NCBI RefSeq assembly: GCF_016901575.1
Contig: NZ_JACJKQ010000015.1
Location: forward strand, 1-54,283
DNA: 54,283 nt
Direction of reading: 5' to 3'
DNA from: Enorma phocaeensis
Lineage (GTDB): Bacteria; Actinomycetota; Coriobacteriia; Coriobacteriales; Coriobacteriaceae
Shown here: positions 8,187 through 18,681 of the stretch, one piece after another
How the letters are laid out: each line of letters opens with the position of its first letter
How positions within the stretch are numbered: position 1 is the stretch's first letter
Made by a program: the position numbers and the translations under genes
The notes under the pieces: generated by a model
What the model was told of the DNA's origin: nothing
Database searches by the model: none
The model's input: only the letters and a program-made list of their open reading frames with translations

Positions 8187-11100
8187 CTAATCATCGTCAC
8201 CGGAAGCGCCCAGTTGTTCGAGCACCATGAGCGCCGCCGCCACGGGGCCGCGCTCGTCGCGCGCGTCCAGGCCACGGCCCACTCCGGAACCCCCGCCAGC
8301 ACCCGCTTTGTATGGAATCGAAATCTTCCTCGTCTTGGGGAAGTTCACCGCTCCGAGACGGTCGCGCAGCTCGAAGGCGACCTTCTTGGGCACGTCGATG
8401 CCCTGGAACACCAGACGTCCCCCCGTGAGCACGACGCTCTCCAGACCGAGACGTCCGCCGCGGATGCGGATGCGAGCGCGATCGAAGAGGTTCTGCGCCG
8501 CACGAGGCAGCTGCCCCGCCGACTGCTCGAGCTCCTCCTGCGCCTCGTCCACTTGTGCCAGGTCCTCCGCAGTCGCGAGTTTACGGTACACCAGCACGCG
8601 CTTGTCTACCGAAGGCAGATACTCTTCGTCCAAGAAGAAGTCGGCCGGCAGGTTGATGGTCACGCCAGATTCCTCGACATCGTTTCCGACCTCTCCACGC
8701 GCCTCGGCGACCGCCTGCCCCAGCATCTGGGTGAACAGGTCGAAGCCCACGCTCGACAGGTTGCCGTGCTGCTCTGCGCCCACAAGCGACCCCGCTCCGC
8801 GAATCTCGAGGTCGCGCATGGCGATGCGCATGCCGCTTCCCAGGTCTTGGAACTCCGACAGCGCCGTCAGACGCTCGGTAGCCTCCGGGGTGAGCGGAAT
8901 CTCGCCGGGGAACATGAAGTAGGCGTAGGCCTGCGTGGCCGAACGTCCGACACGCCCCTTGAGCTGATAGAGCTGGGCCAGTCCAAGGCGCTGCGAGTCC
9001 TCGATGATGAGCGTGTTGGTATGGGGGTTGTCGATGCCGCTCTCGATGATGGTCGTGGCGACGAGCACGTCCACCTTGCCGGTGGCAAACTGCACCATGA
9101 CATCCTCGACTTCGCGCGGGCTCATCTTGCCGTGCGCCACCGCGACGCGCGCCTCGGGCGCAGCCTCGTGTACGCGGTCCACCGCGTCGTCGATGGTCTT
9201 CACGCGGTTCGACACGTAGTACACCTGGCCGCCGCGCCCCAGCTCAAGACGGATCGCCGCGCTCACCACGTCTGGATCGTACTCGCCCACATGCACCGCC
9301 ACCGGGCGCCTGCCCGTGGGAGGCGTGGTGATGAGGCTCATGTCGCGCACGCCCGATATCGCCATCTGCATGGTGCGCGGAATAGGCGTCGCCGAGAGCG
9401 TGAGCACGTCGATCTGCTCGCGCAGGTTCTTCAGCTGTTCCTTGTGCTGCACGCCGAAGCGCTGCTCCTCGTCGATGATGACAAGTCCCAGGTTGGCCGG
9501 GTTGACGTCCGAAGACAGCAGGCGGTGCGTTCCCACCAACACATCGAGCTTGCCCTCGGCAAACGCGGCGAGGGCACGCTTCTGCTGGCCCGCGGTGCGA
9601 AAACGGCTGAGCACCTCCACCTCCACACCGAAGGGGGCGAAGCGCTCGAAGAACGTCTCGTAGTGCTGCTGCGCGAGGATCGTCGTGGGACACAGCACCA
9701 TCACCTGGCGCCCCGAGTCCACGCACTTAAAGGCGGCGCGCAGGGCGACCTCGGTCTTGCCGAAGCCCACGTCTCCGCACAGCAGGCGGTCCATGGGCTT
9801 GGGCGCTTCCATGTCGGCCTTGATGTCTCCAATCGCATCGAGCTGGTCGCGCGTCGGCTCGTAGGGGAAGCTCTCCTCCATCTCGATCTGCTCAGGCGTA
9901 TCCGGGGGACAGGCGTATCCGGTAATAGAGCTGCGACGCGTATAGAGATCGACCAGGTCGAATGCAAGTTTCTTAGCACTCTTGCGAGCCTTTTTGGTCG
10001 CACGAGACCAATCTGCCGTGTTGAGCCGCGTGAGGCGGGGATTCTCGCCGTCGGGCCCCACGTAGCGCGTGATGCGATCGACCTGCTCGAGCGGCACGTA
10101 GAGCTTGTCTCCGTCGGCATACTCCAACAGGAAGTAATCGCGCTCGCGGCCGGCGACCTCCTGACGCACGATATCGGTAAAGTGCGCGATGCCGTGCGTC
10201 GCATGCACGACATAGTCCCCTGGCTTGAAGGGGAACGTCACCTCGGTGACGTCCACGCGGCGGCGCGTCTTGCGTCCGCGCCGCGCATCCATCCTCGCGT
10301 TGAGGTCGGCGATGGAGAAGACCGCGAGATGAGCCTCTGGGACCACCACGCCCGAAGCGATGGGCGCGTCCACAAAGGTCACGCGCCCGCGCGTGATCGT
10401 CGGCACCGTAATAGGGGCTTTGGAGCCGTCTTCGATGAAACGGGCATTCAAGCGGTCGACATCGCGCTTGAGAAGCGCCACCCTCACCTCCGCCTCGCCC
10501 ACGGCGCCGGCATTTTCCGTCGCCACGGACAGCGACTCCTCAAAGGGGATGGACTCGTCGGTGAACGAAAGCTCGAGCGACTCGCGCGCACCGCGGTCGG
10601 GCGCGGCGAACACGCAGGCAAAGCGGTTCGCGGTCACCTCTTGTATGCGTGAGATGAAGCGCGCATCGGACCCGGCGATGGCAGGCTGCTCAATTTTGAG
10701 CTCGGCGGTCACCGCTCCGCCGGCGCGGATGAGCGATACGAAGTTGAGGCGCTGCTGCCGACCAAAGTCCAGCTGCTGCGGACGCACGTACAACCCGTCG
10801 AGGCGAGCGACCTTGGCCTCGCCCGCGCGACGCTCAAGGTCCTCGTAGGCACGCATGCAGTCGTCGAAGAGCGAGCGGGGCTCGGAGAGCACCACGAGCG
10901 TGTTGTCGCTTACATGTGCGAGCGGGCTTGCCGTGCCGTCGTAGAGCAGCGGCAGATAGCGGTCGAGCTCGGGTGTGACGACGCGCGCCTCGACAAGCTC
11001 GAGCAGCGCCGCAAGCTCGGTGTCGTTTTTCGCGGGCTGGTAGAGCGCCGCCTTGATGCGCCGCACCGCGTCGTCGGTGAGAGCGAGCTCTCGCACCGGG

Positions 11101-11771
11101 TATATCTCGATCGCATCCTCGTCGCCGATGGTCTGGCCCGTAGAGACCACCATCCGGCGAATGCGATCGATCTCGTCGCCGAAGAACTCGATACGGACCG
11201 GCGAGGCCGCCTGCGCGGGATAGACGTCCACCGCATCGCCGTGCACGCGGAACATGCCCGGAGCATCGGCAGCATCGGCGTTGGTATACCCCATGCCCAC
11301 GAGGCGTCGGGGAACGTCCTCAAAGGGGATCTCTTGCCCCACCGCAAGCGGAAGCTGCTGCCAGTAGCGGCTCTCGCGCGGCGGCACGCACCTCAGCAGC
11401 GAGCGGGCCGACGCCACCATGATGCAGGCCTCCCCCTGCGCGATGCGGCCCAACGCCGCACAACGCTGGGCGACCACGGCGTCATCGGGCTGCACGTCAC
11501 GCCAAGGATGGTCGCTTCGCTCGGGATAGCGCGCCACATGTTCAAGCCCCACGTAGGCGGCGAGCGACCGCGCGGCACGATCAGCCGCCTCCTCGCCCGA
11601 AACCACATACACCGTGGGGCGGGGCCTGCGCGCAAACTGCGCCGCCAGCAGCAGGGTGCGACCAGACTGCGACACGGCGAGCGTGGCGTCCTTCCCCTCG
11701 TCGAGCGCCTCCTCGATAACGCGAGGCCCCTCGGCGGTATAAAGCTGTGCAGCTATGCGGTGGATGAGCAT
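8187..11771 (-). CDS. mfd: Transcription-repair coupling factor Mfd
   Basis: Mfd removes RNA polymerase stalled at DNA lesions and recruits UvrA for nucleotide excision repair. At 1194 residues it is full length. Visible in order: an N-terminal UvrB-like module, the CarD-type RNAP-interacting domain (FKPGDYVVHATHGIAHF), a RecG-like helicase core with Walker A GDVGFGKTE and Walker B DEEQRFG, motif SATPIPRTMQ, and the TRG/C-terminal domain. ATG 11771 follows GAGAGGA. The gene is 184 bases downstream of nth on the same strand, giving a small repair cluster with nth and rmuC. Confidence 0.97.
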   Translation of the reverse strand: MLIHRIAAQLYTAEGPRVIEEALDEGKDATLAVSQSGRTLLLAAQFARRPRPTVYVVSGEEAADRAARSLAAYVGLEHVARYPERSDHPWRDVQPDDAVVAQRCAALGRIAQGEACIMVASARSLLRCVPPRESRYWQQLPLAVGQEIPFEDVPRRLVGMGYTNADAADAPGMFRVHGDAVDVYPAQAASPVRIEFFGDEIDRIRRMVVSTGQTIGDEDAIEIYPVRELALTDDAVRRIKAALYQPAKNDTELAALLELVEARVVTPELDRYLPLLYDGTASPLAHVSDNTLVVLSEPRSLFDDCMRAYEDLERRAGEAKVARLDGLYVRPQQLDFGRQQRLNFVSLIRAGGAVTAELKIEQPAIAGSDARFISRIQEVTANRFACVFAAPDRGARESLELSFTDESIPFEESLSVATENAGAVGEAEVRVALLKRDVDRLNARFIEDGSKAPITVPTITRGRVTFVDAPIASGVVVPEAHLAVFSIADLNARMDARRGRKTRRRVDVTEVTFPFKPGDYVVHATHGIAHFTDIVRQEVAGRERDYFLLEYADGDKLYVPLEQVDRITRYVGPDGENPRLTRLNTADWSRATKKARKSAKKLAFDLVDLYTRRSSITGYACPPDTPEQIEMEESFPYEPTRDQLDAIGDIKADMEAPKPMDRLLCGDVGFGKTEVALRAAFKCVDSGRQVMVLCPTTILAQQHYETFFERFAPFGVEVEVLSRFRTAGQQKRALAAFAEGKLDVLVGTHRLLSSDVNPANLGLVIIDEEQRFGVQHKEQLKNLREQIDVLTLSATPIPRTMQMAISGVRDMSLITTPPTGRRPVAVHVGEYDPDVVSAAIRLELGRGGQVYYVSNRVKTIDDAVDRVHEAAPEARVAVAHGKMSPREVEDVMVQFATGKVDVLVATTIIESGIDNPHTNTLIIEDSQRLGLAQLYQLKGRVGRSATQAYAYFMFPGEIPLTPEATERLTALSEFQDLGSGMRIAMRDLEIRGAGSLVGAEQHGNLSSVGFDLFTQMLGQAVAEARGEVGNDVEESGVTINLPADFFLDEEYLPSVDKRVLVYRKLATAEDLAQVDEAQEELEQSAGQLPRAAQNLFDRARIRIRGGRLGLESVVLTGGRLVFQGIDVPKKVAFELRDRLGAVNFPKTRKISIPYKAGAGGGSGVGRGLDARDERGPVAAALMVLEQLGASGDDD

Positions 11772-11955
11772 GTGGTCCTCTCCGGTTTCACGCCAAAAGC
11801 CCGTCCGGGCAGGCCGAACGGGTCAAACAAAACAGGCTGTCCCTGTATCGTATCGCAATCGGGCAATGCCAAACGGGAGTTCACAAGGAACGCCCGACCA
11901 TCTTCCCTGCAACGTGAACACTTTGAGGGAGCTGCTGCCGAGACGACCTTCCGCC

Positions 11956-12618
11956 TTATGACACCTTGCAGCTGGGACAGATGTCTGCAAGCGGGCATTC
12001 GCCGCACAGGGGCTTGCGCGCGTCGCAGATTTCGCGGCCAAGCATGATCCACTGATGGTTGACGTCGTTCCAATACTCACGCGGCAGAATCTTCAAGAGG
12101 TCCTGCTCGGTCTTGAGCGGCTCCTTCTCATGCGTCTTGGGCGAGAGGCGCAGCCGATGGGCGATGCGGTTGACATGTGTATCGACCGCGATGCCCTCCA
12201 CGATGCCATATCCCACATTGAGCACGATGTTCGCCGTCTTGCGGCCAACGCCGGGCAGCCTCACGAGCTCCTTCATGTCGGCGGGAACCTTGCCGCCATA
12301 GTCGGCGACGAGCATCTGGGCGCATTCGACGCAATGCTTCGCCTTGGTCTTGTAGAAACCGAGCGATTTGATGACCTCGGCGACCTCTGCCGGCGTGGCG
12401 CCCGCCATCGCCTCAGGGGTTGGCCAACGGTGAAAGAGCTCAGGGGTGACTTTGTTGACCTGGGCATCGGTCGTCTGGGCAGAAAGCAGGACCGAGATCA
12501 CCAAACGAAACGGATTCTCATGGTCCAAAAAGCACTCGACCGGCCCATATCGCCTATTCAGGCGCTCGCATACCTCAATGGCCCGTTCGCGCTTCGCGGC
12601 GTTGGTCTCTCGTGGCAT
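11956..12618 (-). CDS. nth: Endonuclease III, DNA glycosylase/AP lyase
   Basis: Nth excises oxidised pyrimidines and nicks the abasic site. The 220-residue protein carries the helix-hairpin-helix LPGVGRKTANIVLN with the catalytic Lys (GRKTA) and the catalytic Asp in AVDTHVNR. It ends in the [4Fe-4S] loop C-x6-C-x2-C-x5-C (CDARKPLCGECPLADICPSC). The start ATG overlaps the stop of rmuC by ATGA, so the two are translationally coupled. Confidence 0.96.
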   Translation of the reverse strand: MPRETNAAKRERAIEVCERLNRRYGPVECFLDHENPFRLVISVLLSAQTTDAQVNKVTPELFHRWPTPEAMAGATPAEVAEVIKSLGFYKTKAKHCVECAQMLVADYGGKVPADMKELVRLPGVGRKTANIVLNVGYGIVEGIAVDTHVNRIAHRLRLSPKTHEKEPLKTEQDLLKILPREYWNDVNHQWIMLGREICDARKPLCGECPLADICPSCKVS

Positions 12619-14036
12619 CAGGCATCGCCCTCCTCGTCGTTCCCATGCTCTACGTCTGCCTGCACGGCAAGCGGCTCCCCCGCGCCAAGGCCGCCATCGC
12701 CTGTCGCGCCATCCAACTCGAGGCCCAGCACCTGCTCCGCCTCGGCAGCATCGTCAAGCGCCGTCACCGAACGCAGCTTGCGTTCCATCGCACGGGTTCT
12801 GGTCGTCATAATCGACTCGACCGTCGACCCCGCCCGGTTGATCTGGTCATAGGCCTTCTGCAGTGCCGCCTGGTAGCGCGGAAGCTCCGCCTTGACCGCA
12901 GCGAGCACGCGCTGGATCTCGTCGGCCTGACGCTGAAAGGCAAAGGTCTGGTAGCTCATCTGCAGGCTGTTCAATATGGCAGCCATGGTCGATGGCCCCG
13001 CGACGCTGACCCGATACTCGCGCTGAAGGCTCTCAAGAAGGCCGGGCATGTTGACGACCTCGGCATAGAGCCCCTCGAACGGCAGGAAGAGTATGGCGAG
13101 GTTCGTGGTCTCGGGCACCGAGATGTATTTCTGCTCGATGTCGCGCGCCTCCTGCTTGATGCGCTGCTCCAAGGCCCGCCGGGCGGCAGAGGCCCCGTCG
13201 GCATCGGCCGCCTCGGCCGCAGCCCGCAGGCGCTCGTAGGTATCGCCTGGAAACTTGGCGTCTATCGGCAGAAGCACCGGCTCGCTGTCCGCGACGGGAA
13301 TCCGGACCGCATATTCCACGCGCTCGGCGCTGCCCGGCTTGGTCGCCACGTTTTGCAGGTACTGGTCGGGCGCCAAAACGTCTGAGAGCAGCGCCCCCAG
13401 CTGGACCTCGCCCAATATGCCGCGCGTCTTCACGTTGCCGAGCACCCGCTTCAGGTCGCCCACGCCGGCGGCAAGCCCTTGCATGTCTCCCAGCCCGCGA
13501 TAGACCGCCTCAAGCTGGTCGCTCACCTGCTTGAAAGACCGCGCGATGCGGCTCTCCAGCGTCGCCTGAAGCTTTTCGTCGACCGTGGCACGCATGCGGT
13601 CGAGCTGCTGGCTGTTGTCTTGGCGAATGGCCCCCAGCTGGCTATCCACCGCAGAGCGCATCTCAGCCAGGCGGGCGTCGACCGACTCGCGGCTCCGACC
13701 AAGCTGCGCCTGGACCTCGCGCCGGACGTCGTCGAGCTTTGCGTCGGTACGGGAGAACTCGCGCGACAGGGCATCAAAACGTTCCTGGTCCACGGCGGAG
13801 GCGCCTGCGGCATGACGCGAAAGCACAGCCAGCGAGGTCTGCGCCTGGGCCTGGGCAGACATGACCGCGGAAAGCGACGCCTCCGCCCGGGCCGCCGCGG
13901 CGGCAGCATGGGACGCCTGCTCGGAGGCCGCCCCGGCATCTCGTCCAAGGCGATAGGCAAGCACTGCCGACACGACCGCCGCGACCGCAGCGACCAGCGC
14001 CGCCACGGCGACGATTCCCAGCAGCACAGCATCCAT
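12618..14036 (-). CDS. rmuC: RmuC family DNA recombination protein
   Basis: About 472 residues. The N-terminal membrane anchor (residues 1-25, alternating Val/Ala) is followed by a long Gln/Ala/Arg-rich coiled coil to about residue 200. The conserved RmuC nuclease-like domain then contains LPIDAKFPGD, LFLPFEGLYAEV and the PSTMAAILNSL segment. RmuC limits inversions and recombination at repeats; it has a predicted restriction-endonuclease-like fold. I chose ATG 14036 because GGAGGACGCTC precedes it and the hydrophobic anchor follows at once; the longer frame to 14198 has no such support. Couples to nth. Confidence 0.92.
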   Translation of the reverse strand: MDAVLLGIVAVAALVAAVAAVVSAVLAYRLGRDAGAASEQASHAAAAAARAEASLSAVMSAQAQAQTSLAVLSRHAAGASAVDQERFDALSREFSRTDAKLDDVRREVQAQLGRSRESVDARLAEMRSAVDSQLGAIRQDNSQQLDRMRATVDEKLQATLESRIARSFKQVSDQLEAVYRGLGDMQGLAAGVGDLKRVLGNVKTRGILGEVQLGALLSDVLAPDQYLQNVATKPGSAERVEYAVRIPVADSEPVLLPIDAKFPGDTYERLRAAAEAADADGASAARRALEQRIKQEARDIEQKYISVPETTNLAILFLPFEGLYAEVVNMPGLLESLQREYRVSVAGPSTMAAILNSLQMSYQTFAFQRQADEIQRVLAAVKAELPRYQAALQKAYDQINRAGSTVESIMTTRTRAMERKLRSVTALDDAAEAEQVLGLELDGATGDGGLGAGEPLAVQADVEHGNDEEGDA

Positions 14037-14121
14037 GAGCGTCCTCCACCCGTCGCGTATCATGCATATGGGGGCGCACGCGACGCCCCATCTGGGCGAC
14101 ATTATATCCGCCGGCGTCACA

Positions 14122-14547
14122 TCAAAGGCCAGAGAGCGCCTCGTGCACGAACCCTTCCACGCGCGCCCACAAGCCCTGAAGCAGCCCCGCCACCTCATCG
14201 GGCGTCGCCCCGTTCATGATGCAGGTGAGCACATACGACGCGACAAACACCGCGACGAGCACCAGCGGCACAAGCACCACGAGACACGCCACGCGCGCGG
14301 CGGAGGCGAGCTTGCGCCTTCGCGCGCGGCCGCGGTGGAAGGCGAGCTCCTCTCGATATGACTCCTGCTCAAGGGAATAGGCCTCGTCCCGCCACGCGGC
14401 CGGCACCGGATACGACGAGCAGGCGTCCTTCGCACGCACGCCTCCACATGGCTCCGACGGCGCAGCAGACGCCCCGCGCGAGCTCACCACACGGGAGCGC
14501 CCTTGCCACTCATAGCTATTCTGTTGGGGTTCGATAAACAGGTCCAT
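14122..14547 (-). CDS. Hypothetical single-pass membrane protein
   Basis: 141 residues: a hydrophilic N-terminal part of about 85 residues, a basic stretch HRGRARRRK near residue 92, one strong transmembrane segment (about residues 100-122, VACLVVLVPLVLVAVFVAS) and a short amphipathic tail. Topology by the positive-inside rule puts the N terminus in the cytoplasm. No family is recognised. It lies 85 bases upstream of rmuC on the same strand and might be co-transcribed with the repair genes. Confidence 0.65.
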   Translation of the reverse strand: MDLFIEPQQNSYEWQGRSRVVSSRGASAAPSEPCGGVRAKDACSSYPVPAAWRDEAYSLEQESYREELAFHRGRARRRKLASAARVACLVVLVPLVLVAVFVASYVLTCIMNGATPDEVAGLLQGLWARVEGFVHEALSGL

Positions 14548-14607
14548 CCGTCACCTCATATCTTTGAGGCTTGCATGGATGGGAGATGATGCCAGTATTG
14601 AATGATT

Positions 14608-14641
14608 CGCCGCACCTGTCAAGCTCTTGGCAGGTGCGGCG
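14608..14641. terminator. Hairpin between a pseudogene and a membrane-protein gene
   Basis: CGCCGCACCTG pairs with CAGGTGCGGCG in an 11-bp perfect stem with a 12-base loop. Neither side has a U tract. It could be the old terminator of the truncated membrane gene ending at 14730. Confidence 0.45.
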
Positions 14642-14729
14642 TGTCTGGCAGCCTCAACTGCGCGTTCCGGACGTGCGGCGCCTGCCGGCCGTGCGACGAG
14701 CCACGCGGCGCGAAGCCCGCGTAACCCCG

Positions 14730-15705
<976 letters not shown>

Positions 15706-15821
15706 CGAGATCTCTCGAATGGAGAGGGGCGGCACCGAAGGAATAGAGTCGGGGAGGCGGGCCGCCCCACAGGAGGGAGCGTGTGCCTGGCGGCACGTTG
15801 GAGACAGCCCGGCCTGAGCCG

Positions 15822-17411
15822 CTACATCAGCTTCTCGAACTCGTCGCGGACCTTGGGAACCTTGAGACCGATGATGATCTGGACGGACTTGCCCTTCTTC
15901 ATGCATCCGCTCGTACCGATAGACTTGAAGTCTTTGTCGTCGGCGACAAGGGTCTCGTCCTTCACGTTCAGGCGCAGACGGGTGACGCAGTTCGTCACGT
16001 CGACGATGTTGTCGGGGCCGCCCACGAGCTCCATGCACGCAGCCGCGGTGACGGCATAGGGATTCTCCTCGACGCCCGCTTCCAGAGCCGCGGCGCCGCC
16101 GCCCTGCTTGGCCGCACGGTACTCGGCCTTGCTGTGGAACTTGATCTCTTCCTCGTCATCCTCGCGACCGGGGGTCTTGAAGTCGAACTTCACGATGAGG
16201 AAGCGGAAGACGACAAACCAGATGCCGGTGAACACGAGGCCGACGACCAAGCCGACGAGATAGGTCATCCAATGGTTTGCCCACAGCGGAATCAGGTTCA
16301 GTGAGCTGATCTCGATGAGGCCGCCCGCGAAGACACCCACGACACCAACCGCGTTCATAGCCGTGGCAAGGCACGCGGCGAGCGCGCAGTGCACGATGAA
16401 CAGGCCAGGGGCGATGAACAGGAACGTGAACTCGATGGGCTCGGTCACGCCGCAGAAGATGGCGGTCAACGTGATTGGGATGAGCAGGCCCAAAAGCTCC
16501 TGGCGCTTCTCGGGCTTGGCGGTGAAGTAGAAGGCCAACGCGATGCCGGGGCAGCCGAACATCTTGGACCACGTAGAGCACGTGAAGGCGGCGTAGGGAG
16601 CCAGCTCGGTGAGGGGAGCGGAAGAAGCGGCAATCTCGGGAAGCTGCTTGGCGAAGGCCGCATAGATGCCGCCGTTCACCACGGCGTTGTCATAATAGAA
16701 CGGGCTGTACAGCAGGTGATGCAGACCGAAGGGAATGAGGGCGCGCTCAAGGAAGGCGAAAATCCACACGCCGGGCAGGCCGACCGTGGCCACGAAGCCC
16801 TGGAACGCGCGGATGCCATCCTGGACATGCGGCCACACCAAGCACGCTGCAAGCGCGGTGGGAAGCATCACGAAGAACGCAATCATGTAGACGAAGGTGG
16901 AGCCGGAGAATACCCCGAGCCACTCCGGAAGCTCAGTCTCAAAGAACTTGTTGTGCAGCGCGATGACGATACCGGAGATGGCAAGGGCACCGATCATGCC
17001 CATGTCGAGCGTCTTGATGCTCGCCACCATGGCAAGACCGCTGGAGCCGCCCACCTCGGCGGAGAAGTCAACACCAAAGGTCGGGCCCCACTGAGACAAC
17101 ATGGTGGATACGAAGTAGTTGAAGGTGAGGTGGGCAACAAGCACCTCCATGCAGCAGCGCGCATTCTGCTTGTTTGCCAGACCGATAGGAAGCGATACCG
17201 CGAACAGCAGCGGCAACTGGTTGAACACCGTCCAACCGCCCTGCAGGATCACGTTCCACACGCCGTACCACAGGGTGTCGGAAGCCGCCAGCGGACCAAA
17301 AATGACCTCGGTGGTGAAGAGCGTGCCCAATCCAATTACCACGCCCGCGAAGGCGAAGAGAAGCACCGGCGTGAACATGGCGCCGCCGAACTTCTGGATC
17401 TTTTGCATCAT
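15822..17411 (-). CDS. PTS alpha-glucoside transporter, EIICB
   Basis: About 529 residues of the glucose/glucoside PTS family (MalX/GlvC/AglA-like). The EIIC membrane domain covers residues 1 to about 400 with around ten hydrophobic segments and the family motif GVTEPIEFTFLF. The EIIB domain at the C terminus carries the phosphorylated Cys in DVTNCVTRLRL. No EIIA is present, so the phosphate must come from an EIIA encoded elsewhere. ATG 17411 follows AAAGGAGG. It imports and phosphorylates a glucoside for the adjacent GH4, which here is broken, so the imported product may no longer be hydrolysed by this locus. Substrate is inferred, not proven. Confidence 0.9.
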   Translation of the reverse strand: MMQKIQKFGGAMFTPVLLFAFAGVVIGLGTLFTTEVIFGPLAASDTLWYGVWNVILQGGWTVFNQLPLLFAVSLPIGLANKQNARCCMEVLVAHLTFNYFVSTMLSQWGPTFGVDFSAEVGGSSGLAMVASIKTLDMGMIGALAISGIVIALHNKFFETELPEWLGVFSGSTFVYMIAFFVMLPTALAACLVWPHVQDGIRAFQGFVATVGLPGVWIFAFLERALIPFGLHHLLYSPFYYDNAVVNGGIYAAFAKQLPEIAASSAPLTELAPYAAFTCSTWSKMFGCPGIALAFYFTAKPEKRQELLGLLIPITLTAIFCGVTEPIEFTFLFIAPGLFIVHCALAACLATAMNAVGVVGVFAGGLIEISSLNLIPLWANHWMTYLVGLVVGLVFTGIWFVVFRFLIVKFDFKTPGREDDEEEIKFHSKAEYRAAKQGGGAAALEAGVEENPYAVTAAACMELVGGPDNIVDVTNCVTRLRLNVKDETLVADDKDFKSIGTSGCMKKGKSVQIIIGLKVPKVRDEFEKLM

Positions 17412-17530
17412 GCGTGCTCTCCTCCTTTCAGGAAAATGTACGCGCAAGCAGGCGATACTTGCACATGCCGTTATACATAACCTGTATCTCCCCTGCTCAG
17501 AAGCACCGCCGGCGTTGCACTACCCAACAT

Positions 17531-17543
17531 GTTCGTACAAGTT
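17531..17543. promoter_or_regulatory. Candidate GntR operator 1
   Basis: GTTCGTACAAGTT lies 120 bases upstream of the PTS gene. It resembles GTTCGAACAAACT at 17625 and, inverted, TTGTACGTAC at 17711. Three related sites in the divergent PTS-GntR gap suggest binding by the adjacent regulator. Confidence 0.45.
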
Positions 17544-17624
17544 ATCTTTTTTCGCCTAAGAGGGTACGACTGCCCCCGATGTCCCGCCGCGCGCTCCCGC
17601 CCGCTGTCGTCGGACAAGGCTGCC

Positions 17625-17637
17625 GTTCGAACAAACT
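17625..17637. promoter_or_regulatory. Candidate GntR operator 2
   Basis: GTTCGAACAAACT shares GTTCG(T/A)ACAA with the site at 17531. It lies in the middle of the 323-bp divergent gap. A TTGACA hexamer at 17673-17678 could be a -35 box for the plus-strand regulator, but I find no convincing -10 at normal spacing. Confidence 0.35.
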
Positions 17638-17707
17638 GTTACATACCTACCGCATATTTGGAGATATACCGATTGACATAGTCCAAACGTTAGCGCACAC
17701 TCGAACA

Positions 17708-17722
17708 TAGTTGTACGTACAG
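17708..17722. promoter_or_regulatory. Candidate GntR operator 3
   Basis: AGTTGTACGTAC, just upstream of the GntR start, matches the reverse complement of the 17531 site at 12 of 16 positions including flanks. A site so close to the start codon would allow autorepression. Confidence 0.4.
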
Positions 17723-17734
17723 GATGGAACGCAT

Positions 17735-18460
17735 ATGCCTAAATCTGTCTTTCAGGATATCTATCGCGAACTTAAGCTCAAGATCGAGAACGGATCCTAC
17801 CCGTATCAGTCGTTTTTGCCCTCCGAAGCCGAGCTCACCGACGAGTATGCCTGCTCGCGCAGCTCGATTCGCCGCGCGCTCGGCTTGCTCGCCAGAGACG
17901 GCTATGTGCAGTCGCAGCAGGGCAAAGGGGTTCGCGTGATCCGCAATCCGCAGCTTCTCGATCATACGGGCTATAACGGACTCGAGACATTCAACGAGCT
18001 CGCCGCGCGCTGCGGCTTCACGCCACACACCAAGCTTGTCACTTTCGAGGAGGTCATAGCTGACGAAAAGCTCTCCGAGACGACCGGCTTTGCCGAAGGC
18101 AGCCGCCTGACGCACATCATGCGCGCGCGCTCGGCTGACGGCATGTATATCTCGACGGACGAGAGCTTCTATCTCTCTGACAAGGTGCCGGGACTCACCC
18201 CCGATGTGGTCCGCGACTCGGTATATGCCTACCTAGAGGGCACCCTCGGCATAAAAATCGTGACGAGCAAACGGACCATCACGACCGAGGCCGCCACAGA
18301 ATCTGACGCGTGCTATATCAATCTAGGAAAATTCAACGCGGTCGGCGTCATGCGCTCGCACACCTTTGATGCCGATGGGGTGATGATCGAGTACACCGAG
18401 TCGCGCCAGCGCCCGGGGTTCTTCGCGTTTCACGAGACCGCCATCCGCAGGAACTATTAG
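17735..18460 (+). CDS. GntR-family (HutC/TreR-type) sugar regulator
   Basis: About 241 residues. The winged helix is at the N terminus (residues 1-70) with the GntR signature LPSEAELTDEYACSRSSIRRAL. A UTRA effector-binding domain fills the rest; such domains bind sugar phosphates in TreR-like repressors. It is transcribed divergently from the alpha-glucoside PTS gene, so it probably represses that operon and responds to the phosphorylated glucoside. ATG 17735 is preceded by AGGATGG; an in-frame ATG-like start at 17711 is weaker. One of only three plus-strand genes in the window. Confidence 0.9.
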   Translation: MPKSVFQDIYRELKLKIENGSYPYQSFLPSEAELTDEYACSRSSIRRALGLLARDGYVQSQQGKGVRVIRNPQLLDHTGYNGLETFNELAARCGFTPHTKLVTFEEVIADEKLSETTGFAEGSRLTHIMRARSADGMYISTDESFYLSDKVPGLTPDVVRDSVYAYLEGTLGIKIVTSKRTITTEAATESDACYINLGKFNAVGVMRSHTFDADGVMIEYTESRQRPGFFAFHETAIRRNY

Positions 18461-18600
18461 CCAAGACGTGCCGAGTTGCGGGCCAGGCCTCGGCAGTGCC
18501 GCGGCAGACAGGAGGTCCCGCATCCCCGGCGCTGCGGCAGACGAGGGGCCGGCATCCTCAACACCGTCGTAAAAGAGAAGGCTGGCATCCCGTCGACTCC

Positions 18601-18638
18601 AAAAACAAAAAAGGGGCCTCATCAGAAGATGAGACCCC
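18601..18638 (-). terminator. Rho-independent terminator of rubrerythrin
   Basis: GGGGTCTCATC pairs with GATGAGGCCCC around a TTCT loop on the minus strand, with one mismatch. It is followed by TTTTTTGTTTTT. It ends the transcript of the rubrerythrin gene 44 bases upstream. Confidence 0.9.
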
Positions 18639-18681
18639 CGCGCCCCTGCGACACAGGCGAACAAGACGTTCTCGAAGTCGC

